Shown: positions 30,860 to 40,431 of the stretch, piece by piece | Layout of the letters: every line of letters begins with the position of its first letter | Position numbering within the stretch: position 1 is the first letter of the stretch | DNA from: Symsagittifera roscoffensis | Lineage: Eukaryota > Xenacoelomorpha > Acoela > Convolutidae | Direction: 5' to 3' | Length of the DNA stretch: 64,000 nt | Assembly: GCF_963678635.1 (NCBI RefSeq) | Contig: NC_087062.1 | Location: 9,904,670-9,968,669 of the forward strand | Program-made: the position numbers and the translations under genes | The notes under the pieces: model-generated | What the model saw: the letters and a program-made list of their open reading frames with translations, nothing else | The model's database searches: none | Told to the model about the DNA's origin: nothing

Positions 30860-31348
30860 TTCTGTAATTTCCAGGTGATCTTGAGTATTAGCAACTTGAG
30901 TTTTACCTGAGCAACTTGAGTTTTACCTTAGCAACTTGAGTTTTACCTGAGCAACTTGAGTTTTACCTTAGCAACTTGAGTTTACTTCTTGAGGTGTGGT
31001 TCAATTTGCGTTTCCTTTCTTCAATTGAATACAGTTGGGTAGTCAATTTGACTTTACCAAATCAATCTAAAAATAACACCCGATTTTTAGACTAACAGGC
31101 TGTGTTCCTAACCTAGAAAACCCCCTTCACTACTATAGTTCAAACCCTTTCCTTTTCGTCCTACTAAAATAGTTCAATTGGAAATTTTCTAAAAACATGC
31201 AGATTCATTTTATGTTTTAGCACCATCAATCATTTAAAATATTAATTGTCATGCCAATCACCTCTAAGATTCTTTACCTGTTTTGTACCCCCACACCTAA
31301 CTCGAGATTCTTCCCTCATGCCCAACTCGAGACCCCCGTGTACCCGAC
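30860..31348 (-). other. Pol-ORF2 intergenic segment of element M
   Basis: It carries a splice-acceptor-like TTATTTTTAG before ATTGATTTG (AG at 31078-31077) and a 20-bp minisatellite (30985-30891) before the ORF2 start. The order of elements equals that in P. Confidence 0.7.
30891..30985 (-). repeat. 20-bp minisatellite in the ORF2 leader (element M)
   Basis: About 4.7 units read GCAACTTGAGTTTTACCTKA on the plus strand. In element sense each unit is GGTAAAACTCAAGTTGCTMA, sharing GGTAAWACTCAAGTTG with the 24-bp units of P. Confidence 0.9.
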
Positions 31349-33151
31349 TCAGGCGATGCTCAAGTAGTATTTCTTGTGAAGATGCACCTTTATCTCAGTT
31401 TCTGCGAAGACCACGTGTAGGATAGCGTACAATTCCCTTGGGCACAATTTGCCCCTGTTTGGGTCATACACCGGCATTGAGACCTCCGTTATCCCTCTTT
31501 CAATCATGAAGTCTCGTAGTCTTGTTAGTGCAAACATCACGTGTTCGGGATCGATCGTGTTCCTGTCATTGACCCTCGTCACTAGGAAGCACAGGTATTT
31601 GCCCGGGACTTGTGCCACTGATGGTGGAAGCGCTGCCATTCCTCCCAGTCCTGGTCTCTGTCTAAACAGAAACTCCACGTTCTGGTACTCTCTCTTGAAG
31701 TCAGCTTCCAGTCTTGATTTGAAACTCATGTCCGCCGTGATACAGATTGCGCTAGTCCTGTCTGACAGAATGAAGTCACTATCCGTTATCAGGATATTTT
31801 CTGAGTATTCGTTTGGTATTTCAAACTTCGTTTTGAAATTCCCTCCTATGGTAGGCTCGGCCTCCTCCCCTTTCAGTTCCAGTCCGCACTTTTCTCTCAC
31901 TTCTCTGAGTTTCTTTATCATCAAATTTTCGGTGTGGGTAAGTCCTACCCCCACTCCCCGGACAAAAATATTAATCGACGTCCCCGTCGATGATGCTGGG
32001 TCTGAATTATCTGGCGGAATGTCGAGCGGGCTGTCTGTTGCCGTCCAGCCGAAAAGAGGATCCTCCGTTTTCATGTACTTCCCCGCTGATATGTCAACTT
32101 GCTGTATGCTCTGTCCTTCCTCGCTTCCGTTCTTGACATCGCGCATCCATTCTAATATCCTCAGGTTCGTATTCTCCCTCCTCTCTATCTCGCTCTGTTC
32201 TAAATCCGTCTCCCGCTCCGGCGTCGAGTAGTCTTCCTGTGGGTAGTGTTCATTATCATCGATGATCTGCCATTCACCATCTGCCGTCAGCTCGCCCACA
32301 CTTATTAGTTCTTTGCCTAGGTCATCGGGTTGTATCTTGTCGATCAGGAAGTCGTCCCCATACCTGTTGTACCTCATGCCTGTGCGTTTGCGATTGCCAC
32401 TCATTGTCCCCGCTGGTATTGACAAGTCTGGTTCAGTCCACCTCGGCACCTCACCTTGCTCCGGATCGTTCCAATCTTCTTCCAAAAAAGATTCTGCTTC
32501 AGAGTCCGCGTCTATTGTTTCATTGTCATCCAAACTCAAGTTCTCATTGCCATCATTCTTATCTCTGGTGCTTTTTCCGTTCACTTCACATGCTGGTTCC
32601 ACCAGTAGGTACTCTAGTCCCTCCATGTCCTTTGGTATACACCAGTCCTCTGGGGATGGGACATGAGGCATCAGGTTCTCATAATGTGCTGCTCGCCCAG
32701 TACTCAAGCGGTAGAACCGTCCTTGTTGATGTACTTCAGTTATCATGAATGGTCCTCTCCATTTCGTGAGTAGTTTCTTCGTCCCTTTGGGCGGTATCAC
32801 ATTCTGGAAAACCCACACATACTGGCCCACTTCATATGGCTTCGCCTGTAATATATTTTCATCATATTTCTTGCGCTGTCTCATTTGTGCCTGCGCAGTG
32901 TTCCTCCTGCATAGCTCGTTTATTTCCTGCTGTCTCCTGATCGCTTCTTTTACGTAAGCTTGAGGCGACGTCCTCTTCCCTTCATACTCCGGGTAAAAGA
33001 ACGTCAGGGGCATCGCTCTCTCTTTGCCTGTCAACATCATGAATGGACTGATTCCCGTCGTTGAGTGTTGAGTACTGTTGTATGCCCCTACGACTTGCGG
33101 CAGATACTTATCCCAATCCGTCATGTATCTAGAGCAGTATACCCTCAGCAT
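31349..33151 (-). CDS. Pol C-terminus: integrase C-terminal fold, acidic linker, macro-like domain (element M)
   Basis: 600 codons. Residues 1-210 complete integrase (VVGAYNSTQHSTTGISPF, QYVWVFQNVIPPKGTKKLL, ITEVHQQGRFYRL). Residues 210-400 are an acidic linker. Residues about 440-600 are colinear with TARG1/OARD1-like macro domains: SDFILSD and TSAICITAD at the position of the ADP-ribose-binding strand, LEADFKREYQNV, GKYLCFLVTR, PEHVMFALTRLRDFMIERGI, TEVSMPV and YAILHVVF. The GAG and GCGLD loops of active enzymes are not conserved. P carries three copies of this domain. The upstream frame (33759-33145) overlaps by 7 bp and is one base out. Confidence 0.8.
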   Translation of the reverse strand: MLRVYCSRYMTDWDKYLPQVVGAYNSTQHSTTGISPFMMLTGKERAMPLTFFYPEYEGKRTSPQAYVKEAIRRQQEINELCRRNTAQAQMRQRKKYDENILQAKPYEVGQYVWVFQNVIPPKGTKKLLTKWRGPFMITEVHQQGRFYRLSTGRAAHYENLMPHVPSPEDWCIPKDMEGLEYLLVEPACEVNGKSTRDKNDGNENLSLDDNETIDADSEAESFLEEDWNDPEQGEVPRWTEPDLSIPAGTMSGNRKRTGMRYNRYGDDFLIDKIQPDDLGKELISVGELTADGEWQIIDDNEHYPQEDYSTPERETDLEQSEIERRENTNLRILEWMRDVKNGSEEGQSIQQVDISAGKYMKTEDPLFGWTATDSPLDIPPDNSDPASSTGTSINIFVRGVGVGLTHTENLMIKKLREVREKCGLELKGEEAEPTIGGNFKTKFEIPNEYSENILITDSDFILSDRTSAICITADMSFKSRLEADFKREYQNVEFLFRQRPGLGGMAALPPSVAQVPGKYLCFLVTRVNDRNTIDPEHVMFALTRLRDFMIERGITEVSMPVYDPNRGKLCPRELYAILHVVFAETEIKVHLHKKYYLSIA

Positions 33152-33759
33152 GTCACCAACATTCTATTCTGTCTCTCTACCAGCCCGTTGGTCTGAGGAT
33201 GGTAAGTCGTTGAGTGTGCTTGAGCAATGTGTGACCTCTTCATTATTTCCTGAGTCAAGTCCCCCACAAAGGCCTGGCCGTTGTCTGACTGAAAAGTCAT
33301 TGGACAACCATACCTTGATATCCAATGGGTTATCAAGTGGTCACAAGTCTCCTCTGCCGAAGCTGTTTGACACGGCACCGCTTCTGCCAGCTTTGTGAAG
33401 TGATCAATTATAACCAGTATCTGGTTATACCCCGACTCCGTCATACAGATCTTCTGATGGTCTATTTGCACCACTTCATTAAATTCCGAGCTTTCCACCG
33501 ACTTGAGTGGGAATTTCATCTTCCTTGGGTCTTTCACTTGCAAGCATGCCAGGCATGCATTCACCCACCTCTCACAGGCTTTCCTCAATCCTGGCCAATC
33601 GAACCTGTGAAGTATTCTTTGTTGCACCTTGTCTATCCCCTGGTGCCCCATTTGGTCATGTGATCTGAGCAGCACCTCTGTCTGGTACAATTGTGGTAAT
33701 ATGATGAGGTTGTGCTTGTGTAGTATCTTGTCCTCGTCTTTTTTCTTGCATGCTACCAC
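33145..33759 (-). pseudogene. Integrase zinc-binding domain and catalytic core (element M)
   Basis: 204 codons with HDQMGH and CLAC of the zinc domain, and the triad VQIDHQ, QSDNGQ and LVERQN. The core is intact in sequence and differs from P at few positions. It is out of frame with the linker upstream (shift at about 33790) and with the tail downstream (shift near 33150). No separate start is implied. Confidence 0.88.
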
Positions 33760-34929
33760 CCCGTCAGCCGTGTGATAGAGTAACTTTTCCTGTCTTTGTA
33801 GAACTGGCTCAGGATCTTGTAGCTGTCTTCTTCAAGTTCCCCTTTCTCCTTGGACCCCGTTCGGATCCATTTGGAGAGATTGCTTGTCATCTTGTCATTC
33901 TTCTGGGTTCTTATCAGGTCCGACAGCCTATATCTCGCCTTGACATGTTCATTCAGCGCCATGATCTGCCCATTCATCTCCCCAGGGTTGTGGACGTCGT
34001 CATTCAGCTTCACGCATACTATCCTCCTTACTACCTTCTTGTCATCTTCTGGCACCAGATTTGTTCTCACATTTGAATTGCATGATAGTTCCCTGAATGG
34101 CTTCCTCGAAACTGCAATCCTTTCAAGTTCTTCACCACCTCGTATTTCCTGCATGTCCAAGTTGAAGGTTCCTGAGGACAGATCTGTTTGTAATTCCCTG
34201 TCGTGGTGTCTAATCTTTTCTTCTGCCAATATCATGCAGAGACTATCTTGATTGTCACTGCTCGCTTCCGAGTCCTCATCCCACATTTCACACTCCCCGG
34301 ACAAATTTTCTCCTTCAGTGTTTTCTTCTTCCGTGGACGTGGACCGCTCCCCGGACTCTTGACCTAGTCCCAGGTATTCAGTTTCTTCCTTGAACTCCAC
34401 TCTCTTTCTCCTAACTTTAGTCTGTTCAAGTAATTCGGCTGGGATCTTTTCAACCAGTGACTGCACCACTTCCTTCCCATCAAGGTTAGTCACCTTCGAG
34501 GTATTTCTATCACTAGCTGTCCCGCTCTTTCGCAGTATTGTGACCTCAGGTTCCTCCTTACAGTTTTCTTGAATCACGGGCTTATCATCTGCTAGTTTCT
34601 CGAGTAACCCCCTTAAGTCTTCGTCTATTTGTGCTTCCCCCGTCTCTACCTGGTTGAGATCGTAGCCTTTTGCTTTGAGCGTCTCCCTCACGATCGTTGA
34701 CTTGAGCATTATTCCTATCGGCATCCCTCGGTTCTTTTTCAAGATTGTTTCTTTCGTAGTATCTTTTGGTAACTCGGGGTGATCTTCTATTGGTTTGCCT
34801 GATTTGTCCAACCATCTCGTGAGAGGAAGACTGTCATACGTTTCCTTGTCCATGAAGGAGAAGCCATCCTTGATCTCAGGTCTATCTGCCTCCCTCTGTT
34901 CTTGTCTCTCGTAGAACTCCGTCTTCTTG
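33753..34929 (-). CDS. Pol linker between RNase H and integrase (element M)
   Basis: About 390 residues in frame with the end of RNase H. It is acidic and Lys-rich with no catalytic motif. Much of it (GMPIGIMLKS, DLQTDLSSGTFNLDMQEIR, LNDDVHNPGEMNGQIMAL) is conserved with P 3-983, so it is more than a random spacer. Most Ty3/gypsy Pol proteins have only a short connection here. It may be a processing or tethering region. Confidence 0.75.
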
Positions 34930-35609
34930 CTCAAGCTGTCAGCATTTTGATGTTTGTCTCGTGTTCTATGCTCAATTATCATATCGTATCCGTCCAGGCG
35001 AACTATCCACCTCCCAATGTAACTTTGGTCCATTGAGTACGTCTTCAGCCAGCTTAGTGCCCTGTTGTCGACTCGCAGCTTGAATGGCTCGCTGCCTAGG
35101 TATGCCTTTTATTTCTCGACAAATGGAGCCACCGCGAACATCTCTGCTTTCGGTGCTCCGTACTTCATCTCTGTGTCACTTAGGACTTTGCTCCCGTACG
35201 CTATTGGTCTCAAGACTGTCTTCCCGTTCCACTCTTGTTCCTGGTGGAGTATTCCCGATATCGCTACTACCGACGCGTCCGTATCCAGCACGTACATCCC
35301 TGTCTCTGTTGGCATCCCTAGTACTGGTGCCTCGCACAACTCTTTCTTTATTCTCTGGAATGACTCTTCTGCTGCGTTGTTCCACGTGAACTTCTTGCCC
35401 TTGTGTCTCATTAATTGTTGCATCGGGTATACCTTGTCTGCATAGCCTTTGACGAATTTTCTGTAGTAATTTGCAAAACCCAGGAAGCTCATCAATTGGT
35501 GTTCCGTTTTCGGCGATTTCCAAGTTAGAACTGCTTCTACTGCGTCTGGATCTGGTCTGATGCCGTGTTTGTCTACCATCCTGCCCAAGTATTTTATCGA
35601 GTATCTCAC
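34930..35609 (-). pseudogene. RT connection and RNase H (element M)
   Basis: It starts in the thumb/connection (KYLGRMVDKHGIRPDPDAV, SFLGFANYYRKFV) and enters RNase H: VLDTDAS, KAEMFAV, LRVDNRAL and HQNADSLS give the four acidic residues. A stop at 35109-35111 interrupts the sense in the middle of the domain; both sides are in the same frame. RNase H would remove the RNA template during cDNA synthesis. Confidence 0.85.
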
Positions 35610-36144
35610 ACTTTGATGGTTTGCACTTCAGCCCCGACCTCTTCATGCACGCAAATACTTCGTCAAGTCTCTCAATGTGGTCCTCCAGTGTGGGTGTCGC
35701 TATTACCACGTCATCCACGTAGCACATTACCAGATTGCCGTACTTTTTCGTCACGCCTATCAGCGCGTGTGCCATCAGCCGCTGAAACGTGGCAGTGGCA
35801 TTGCATAGTCCAAACGGCATCCGTTTCCATTGAAACAGACCCAACTCGCAGGCAAACCCTGTCTTGTCCCTGTCCTGTTTCCTGAGTGGTACCTGCCAAA
35901 AGGCCGAGCCTAAATCAAGAGTCGTAAAAAATTTTGCATCACCTAACTTCGAGAGACTCTCAGCAATCCTAGGTATGGGATAGGCATCCTTCACCGTGAC
36001 GGAGTTCAGGTATCGAAAGTCACAACAAAACCTCAACTGGTCGCCTTTCTTTTTGGCCATCACTACTCCACACGCCCACGGTGATTTGGATGGTTCTATC
36101 ATGTCATACTCTAGTAGCGTCTCAATTTCCTTTCTACACGCATC
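35600..36144 (-). pseudogene. Reverse transcriptase core (element M)
   Basis: The frame is the same as gag-pr, after a TAG at 36147-36145. RT motifs in order are EPSKSPWACGVVMAKKKG, RFCCDFRYLN, FFTTLDLGSAFWQVPL, KRMPFGLCNATATFQRLM, the catalytic MCYVDDVVIAT, and KCKPSKCEIL. The frame is lost at about 35597 by one base, where the 35609-35109 frame takes over. This is Ty3/gypsy RT; the YVDD box and FGLCNA motif are diagnostic. Confidence 0.92.
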
Positions 36145-39100
36145 CTATTTGTGTGGGGTCATGCGCCTCGCCCCCTCCCTGTGCGGTATTGCGTTTTCCT
36201 CAAGTTCAATTTCATGCTCAACAAAATTACAACACCCGATGTCTGCCTTATGTCTTGAAAAAACCTCCTCGTTCCGTTCTAGTACGTCCTTGATGGCTTC
36301 AAGCTGTTCGTCGGTTAACTTGCCTCTTAAGTGTTCAATTTCCGGTAAGACCGGTTTATCACTCTGTATTTCATCTAGTGTGGGCCGTTCCGGGAAATTC
36401 GAACAGCTCGATAGTCCATCGTCTGTCTCTGACTTAAGTGACTTCACAAGACCTGATGAATCTTTTATTTTCGTCAATCGTCTCAAGATACAAATTTTGT
36501 CCCGATGATTGGGACAATCAACAACTTCATTTTGTTTATGGTTTTCAGTCATTTCATATCGAGTTTTTACAGATAAAGCATATCCCAGTTTCCTCCCCCT
36601 CTGTATCGTGATTGGCATGTCAAGGGTATTCAACAAGACACTCACGCAGAGACCGCTCTTCGTGATCGAGAAGGATCTTCCTAAAACAGCAGCACTTTGA
36701 CTATTTGGATTTAGGACTATGCATACCTGCTTGTTGTCACTTAGTTCATTGTAATTTTTCATTCGTAAACTTACGATCGCCGTCTCGTTCGCCTTTAGCC
36801 TCACCCTCCTACTCAAAAATACCGGTGCTTTGGTCTCATTTGCCATTTTTAAATTTACCGGTTTGATTGCGTACCTCCTATCCGGGTTCCGTATCCTGAA
36901 CATTGCGTTGTTTAGATCAATCGCTACATCAAATTTCCTGATGAAGACTCTGCCTAAAATAAATTGGTCAGACTCATCTAGGTTTTCTACTACAAGAAAG
37001 CTCATCCACAGGCTACGTTCCCCCAGATTGAGGGCTATTATCGGCGTTCTGCTCAACACCCGCAGGGCCCCTTTGTTTGCAGCTGACAACCGTATTCTCG
37101 AATCTATCAAATCATCTTTGTTGAAGCCCATTCGTTCCCAAGTTTCGATTGGTATGACACTCAAGACTGCTCCCGTATCAAGTAACCCACGTAATTGAGT
37201 CTTTTTACCACTTATGTGTAGCACATGTGCTGTCACATCTGGCTCTGTCCCGATGTGCATTGCATCTTCTTCAAGCATGGCGCAGTGTCCAATCGATCTC
37301 ACTTTCAACTCTTCTTTTCCCACGTAGATTTGCCCAATTAGGTCTTCATCACATGTTATCATTGTTTTCGTATAGATGTTGATTCCATCTATATTTAGCA
37401 TCACCTCATGTGGACCATAAGCTTCTGTGTACCTGTTATCAACACGTACCGACTTGCTACCCCCTCTCGTGAGTAGTGCCCTCAATGCTCTAGAAGTCGT
37501 TTGTGGGCTTATACAACTCAAGTAATCTGCGTACACATCAATGTGCATTATTGTCTGGTCACTTGGTTCGCTCAAGTTTCTCGTTACTTCGTGGCCGCCC
37601 ACAGTGATTATTGATATTATTCTTGACCCAATCTTTGTTATGCCAAATGGCTTTCCTGTAACCATTTTTACAGTGTTGCAGTTTCCATTTTTTGTCGACC
37701 CCTCTGCAGCTTCTGGTATTGTTTGTGAGCAATTTAATGCTTCGTTCATTTTCTGTCTTTCGATTTCTTGCTTCAGACGTTGTTCTATTTCTTTCGCTGC
37801 CAGGTCCTGTTTCACTTTGTTGATAGCCTCCGCTGCCGCCTTCTCATAATTTATTTCTAGGGCGTTCTTTGCCGTGGCCTCTATTGCACTATTACATTGT
37901 GTTACAGCTTTCACTGTTTTCGTCAGTAGCTCCGCACTTGGTTTTTCTAGGTTTTTCGTCTCAAATTCACCTTGTCTGTTTCTCTGGTTTTGTACCGCTG
38001 CTAACGCCAACTTGTGTTTAGGGTGACTCTGATTCTTGACCGCCTCCCAAAACAACGGACAGTCCATCCTGAAGTGCCCCTCTTGGTTGCAGAAGAAGCA
38101 TCTTGCACCTATTTTGATGATCAAGCCACTATAGAACTCGTGTTCCTCCATCTGGCTCATATCTTCCTCATCGGGTGCATATCCCAAACTCTTCATGCCC
38201 TGCTTGTATGTCGTGCAATCCGCCACATGATGGTCAGCTGACCCGCAGTTCGCGCATGATCTGCGTTTGTCCATGTCATCTCTGGGCTTGTACCATGACG
38301 ACCTTTGTGGCTGACTCCCCACTTGCGTATTCCTGTTGTCTGAGTACGAGTATTTCTTGGGTTTCATCAGCATGTATTCTCTTGACTTCTGCCTCATCTC
38401 TTCTGGAGTTGGCGCACTGTCTTTCGACAAGGTAGAGTATGTTGCTAACATCGTTCTCAAGTCATCACTCTTTACCCCATCAATGAACTTCGAGGCGATG
38501 CTGAAGATCCTTCGATTGGTAGATTCTTCCGGGTCACTCCTTCTTCTCAAGCTCTCAAGATCATCTAGGAACCTGTCTATCGATTCATCGTCCCTTTGTC
38601 TTCTCTTTTCAAATCGCATCATCGCTTGATGACCCTTCATGCCTGAGCCGAATCGATTTAACAATATTTCAAAGATTTTGTCCGCTGTATCGCGTTCCTC
38701 TTCTTTCTTCGCAACCACGCATTTCAATGCTGTGCCTTTCAGATTGCTCAGTATCGCTGTGAATGCTTGCCTCTCATCGTTCAAGTTGTCTTGTTCCAAG
38801 TGCAACCTCATGACTTCTACCCAAGTGTCAATGCATCCATCTGAATCGTCTTTGAATTCTTTTGGTTTCTTGAAAGTTTTTCTGGATTTGTTGCTTCCTC
38901 TGTCACTCGAATCGGTGTTCTTTGTAGCGAAGGCCTCTATTGTCCTGTTCATCATTTCCCAGGTGCTTGCCCATGTCATCGCATCCGGTCCCACGTTGTT
39001 CTGAGTCGTGGAGTCTCCTGGACCACTAGTTGTGTTCGCTGTTCCATTTTTTATAATAGCCCTGGCCCCCACCGGTGCCGTAATTGCGGCCTCCCGGGTT

Positions 39101-40143
39101 GCTGGTAACGGTGTTGACTGTCGTTTATTCCTTTGTGGTTCCACGAAGTCAACTCTATTACCTTGTGTCCGCTCTGCCGCTGGCCTGTCTTGTGGTGTTG
39201 AATTCCTCAAGATTGCATCTAACTTTGTCTGTATAGCACTTGAGCTCTCAGCCTGGTCCCTACCCATCGTATCCATTCTCGTTTCCAAACTTCCCAACTG
39301 GCTATTCACTGCGTCATATCGCTGCTTCATTTCTAGCATGTCGTTTCTGACGTTCTTGTCTCGCTCTCCATCAGTGGTTTCTACTTTGTCAGACATCTGC
39401 TGAAGCTTTTCCTCCGTTGCTCTTGCTAGATGGAAATAGTTGTCCAGGTACTCATGTTTGTTGTTTCTCATTTCCTTCCTTATCAAATTTCTATCTTCTT
39501 CGCTGTGCTTCAGTTTCTCATCTATCTGATCTAGCTTCGCCATCAAGTCACTTAGCCCAAGAGTCGTCGTTCCATGGTCCGTTGTTGTCCTGTAGTCGGT
39601 CGCTGGTCCCGGTTTTTTCTGATCCTCGTTCTGATCGGTCTCTGTCGTTCTCGTGGATACTGTTCCGAATGTTTTGCTTTTCTCGACTTTCGTCTCCTCC
39701 ACTGCTGCGTCCTTCGATCTCATTCCGACCATCATCGCTAATCTTTCAGTAAAAGACGTTCTCTTTTGAGACTCATCCTTCACTGTTTCTGGCGTGTTGC
39801 CTATTGTGTCTTCCACGTTGTCTATCGGTGAGAACTCTATAAAATTCGGGTTAGGTTCTTCCGCATTGGGCATTGGAGTTGACTCTGTCGTTTTCTTTCC
39901 TACTTCATCCACACTTTGATCCGGTGTCTCTAGATCAATCTCGATGGTGGGTTCTACTCGTTCCCCTTCCGTGCCCTCTTTTGCTCTGTCCTCCGTTGTA
40001 CTCCTCGTGTTGACCATACTAACTGAAAAGTTCTTCTTTGTTACCTTCGGACCCATTGATGTTGTTTTACGTAGCGACGAGTTATACTTCGTCTTCGCCT
40101 CGGTAGATCTTTTTTCAGCTACCGGTACCCTGCTCCGCCTCAT
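36145..40143 (-). CDS. Gag-protease polyprotein (element M)
   Basis: 1,332 codons from ATG 40143 to a TAG at 36145, just at the beginning of RT. Order: a Thr/Glu-rich N-terminus (1-200), a coiled coil (about 205-310), a Ty3/gypsy Gag core (about 430-600: DTWVEVMRLHL, AFTAILSNLKGTALKC, RFEKRRQRDDESIDRFLDDL), two CCHC zinc knuckles CANCGSADHHVADC (about 630-643) and CFFCNQEGHFRMDC (about 682-695), and an aspartic protease with LLDTGAVLS (about 987-995) and FILGRVFIRKFDVAID. About 230 residues follow before RT. Gag and Pol share one frame. The Gag N-terminus is unusually long for this class. Confidence 0.92.
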   Translation of the reverse strand: MRRSRVPVAEKRSTEAKTKYNSSLRKTTSMGPKVTKKNFSVSMVNTRSTTEDRAKEGTEGERVEPTIEIDLETPDQSVDEVGKKTTESTPMPNAEEPNPNFIEFSPIDNVEDTIGNTPETVKDESQKRTSFTERLAMMVGMRSKDAAVEETKVEKSKTFGTVSTRTTETDQNEDQKKPGPATDYRTTTDHGTTTLGLSDLMAKLDQIDEKLKHSEEDRNLIRKEMRNNKHEYLDNYFHLARATEEKLQQMSDKVETTDGERDKNVRNDMLEMKQRYDAVNSQLGSLETRMDTMGRDQAESSSAIQTKLDAILRNSTPQDRPAAERTQGNRVDFVEPQRNKRQSTPLPATREAAITAPVGARAIIKNGTANTTSGPGDSTTQNNVGPDAMTWASTWEMMNRTIEAFATKNTDSSDRGSNKSRKTFKKPKEFKDDSDGCIDTWVEVMRLHLEQDNLNDERQAFTAILSNLKGTALKCVVAKKEEERDTADKIFEILLNRFGSGMKGHQAMMRFEKRRQRDDESIDRFLDDLESLRRRSDPEESTNRRIFSIASKFIDGVKSDDLRTMLATYSTLSKDSAPTPEEMRQKSREYMLMKPKKYSYSDNRNTQVGSQPQRSSWYKPRDDMDKRRSCANCGSADHHVADCTTYKQGMKSLGYAPDEEDMSQMEEHEFYSGLIIKIGARCFFCNQEGHFRMDCPLFWEAVKNQSHPKHKLALAAVQNQRNRQGEFETKNLEKPSAELLTKTVKAVTQCNSAIEATAKNALEINYEKAAAEAINKVKQDLAAKEIEQRLKQEIERQKMNEALNCSQTIPEAAEGSTKNGNCNTVKMVTGKPFGITKIGSRIISIITVGGHEVTRNLSEPSDQTIMHIDVYADYLSCISPQTTSRALRALLTRGGSKSVRVDNRYTEAYGPHEVMLNIDGINIYTKTMITCDEDLIGQIYVGKEELKVRSIGHCAMLEEDAMHIGTEPDVTAHVLHISGKKTQLRGLLDTGAVLSVIPIETWERMGFNKDDLIDSRIRLSAANKGALRVLSRTPIIALNLGERSLWMSFLVVENLDESDQFILGRVFIRKFDVAIDLNNAMFRIRNPDRRYAIKPVNLKMANETKAPVFLSRRVRLKANETAIVSLRMKNYNELSDNKQVCIVLNPNSQSAAVLGRSFSITKSGLCVSVLLNTLDMPITIQRGRKLGYALSVKTRYEMTENHKQNEVVDCPNHRDKICILRRLTKIKDSSGLVKSLKSETDDGLSSCSNFPERPTLDEIQSDKPVLPEIEHLRGKLTDEQLEAIKDVLERNEEVFSRHKADIGCCNFVEHEIELEENAIPHREGARRMTPHK

Positions 40144-40431
40144 TATTTACAATTGTCACTATGTACAGTGTTACTATCTACAAAATTCTACTCTAAGGTT
40201 AAAACCTCTTTTGATAAAATTTTATAAGAAGAAATATTCATTTTGCTAAAAACAACTTTCCCTGAACTTATGAAATTTCTATGTGTTAGGATTGGTTAGA
40301 AAATTTGATTTTGCAATTGTTTACTTCAACCTGACTTAGTATTCTTTTAGTACCCCCCTTCTTTATGCTGTTCCAAGACTTTCTCCCTTCTGTCCCAAGA
40401 CTATTCAGAGTTGTCCCAGTACTTCTTGTTA

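Noticed and set aside
31449-32231. 260-codon plus-strand open frame
   Set aside because: Exact shadow of the Pol C-terminus on the minus strand, Ser/Leu/Pro-rich as expected for antisense of Glu/Arg-rich coding DNA. Similar shadows occur throughout 22-40 kb and 1-15 kb.
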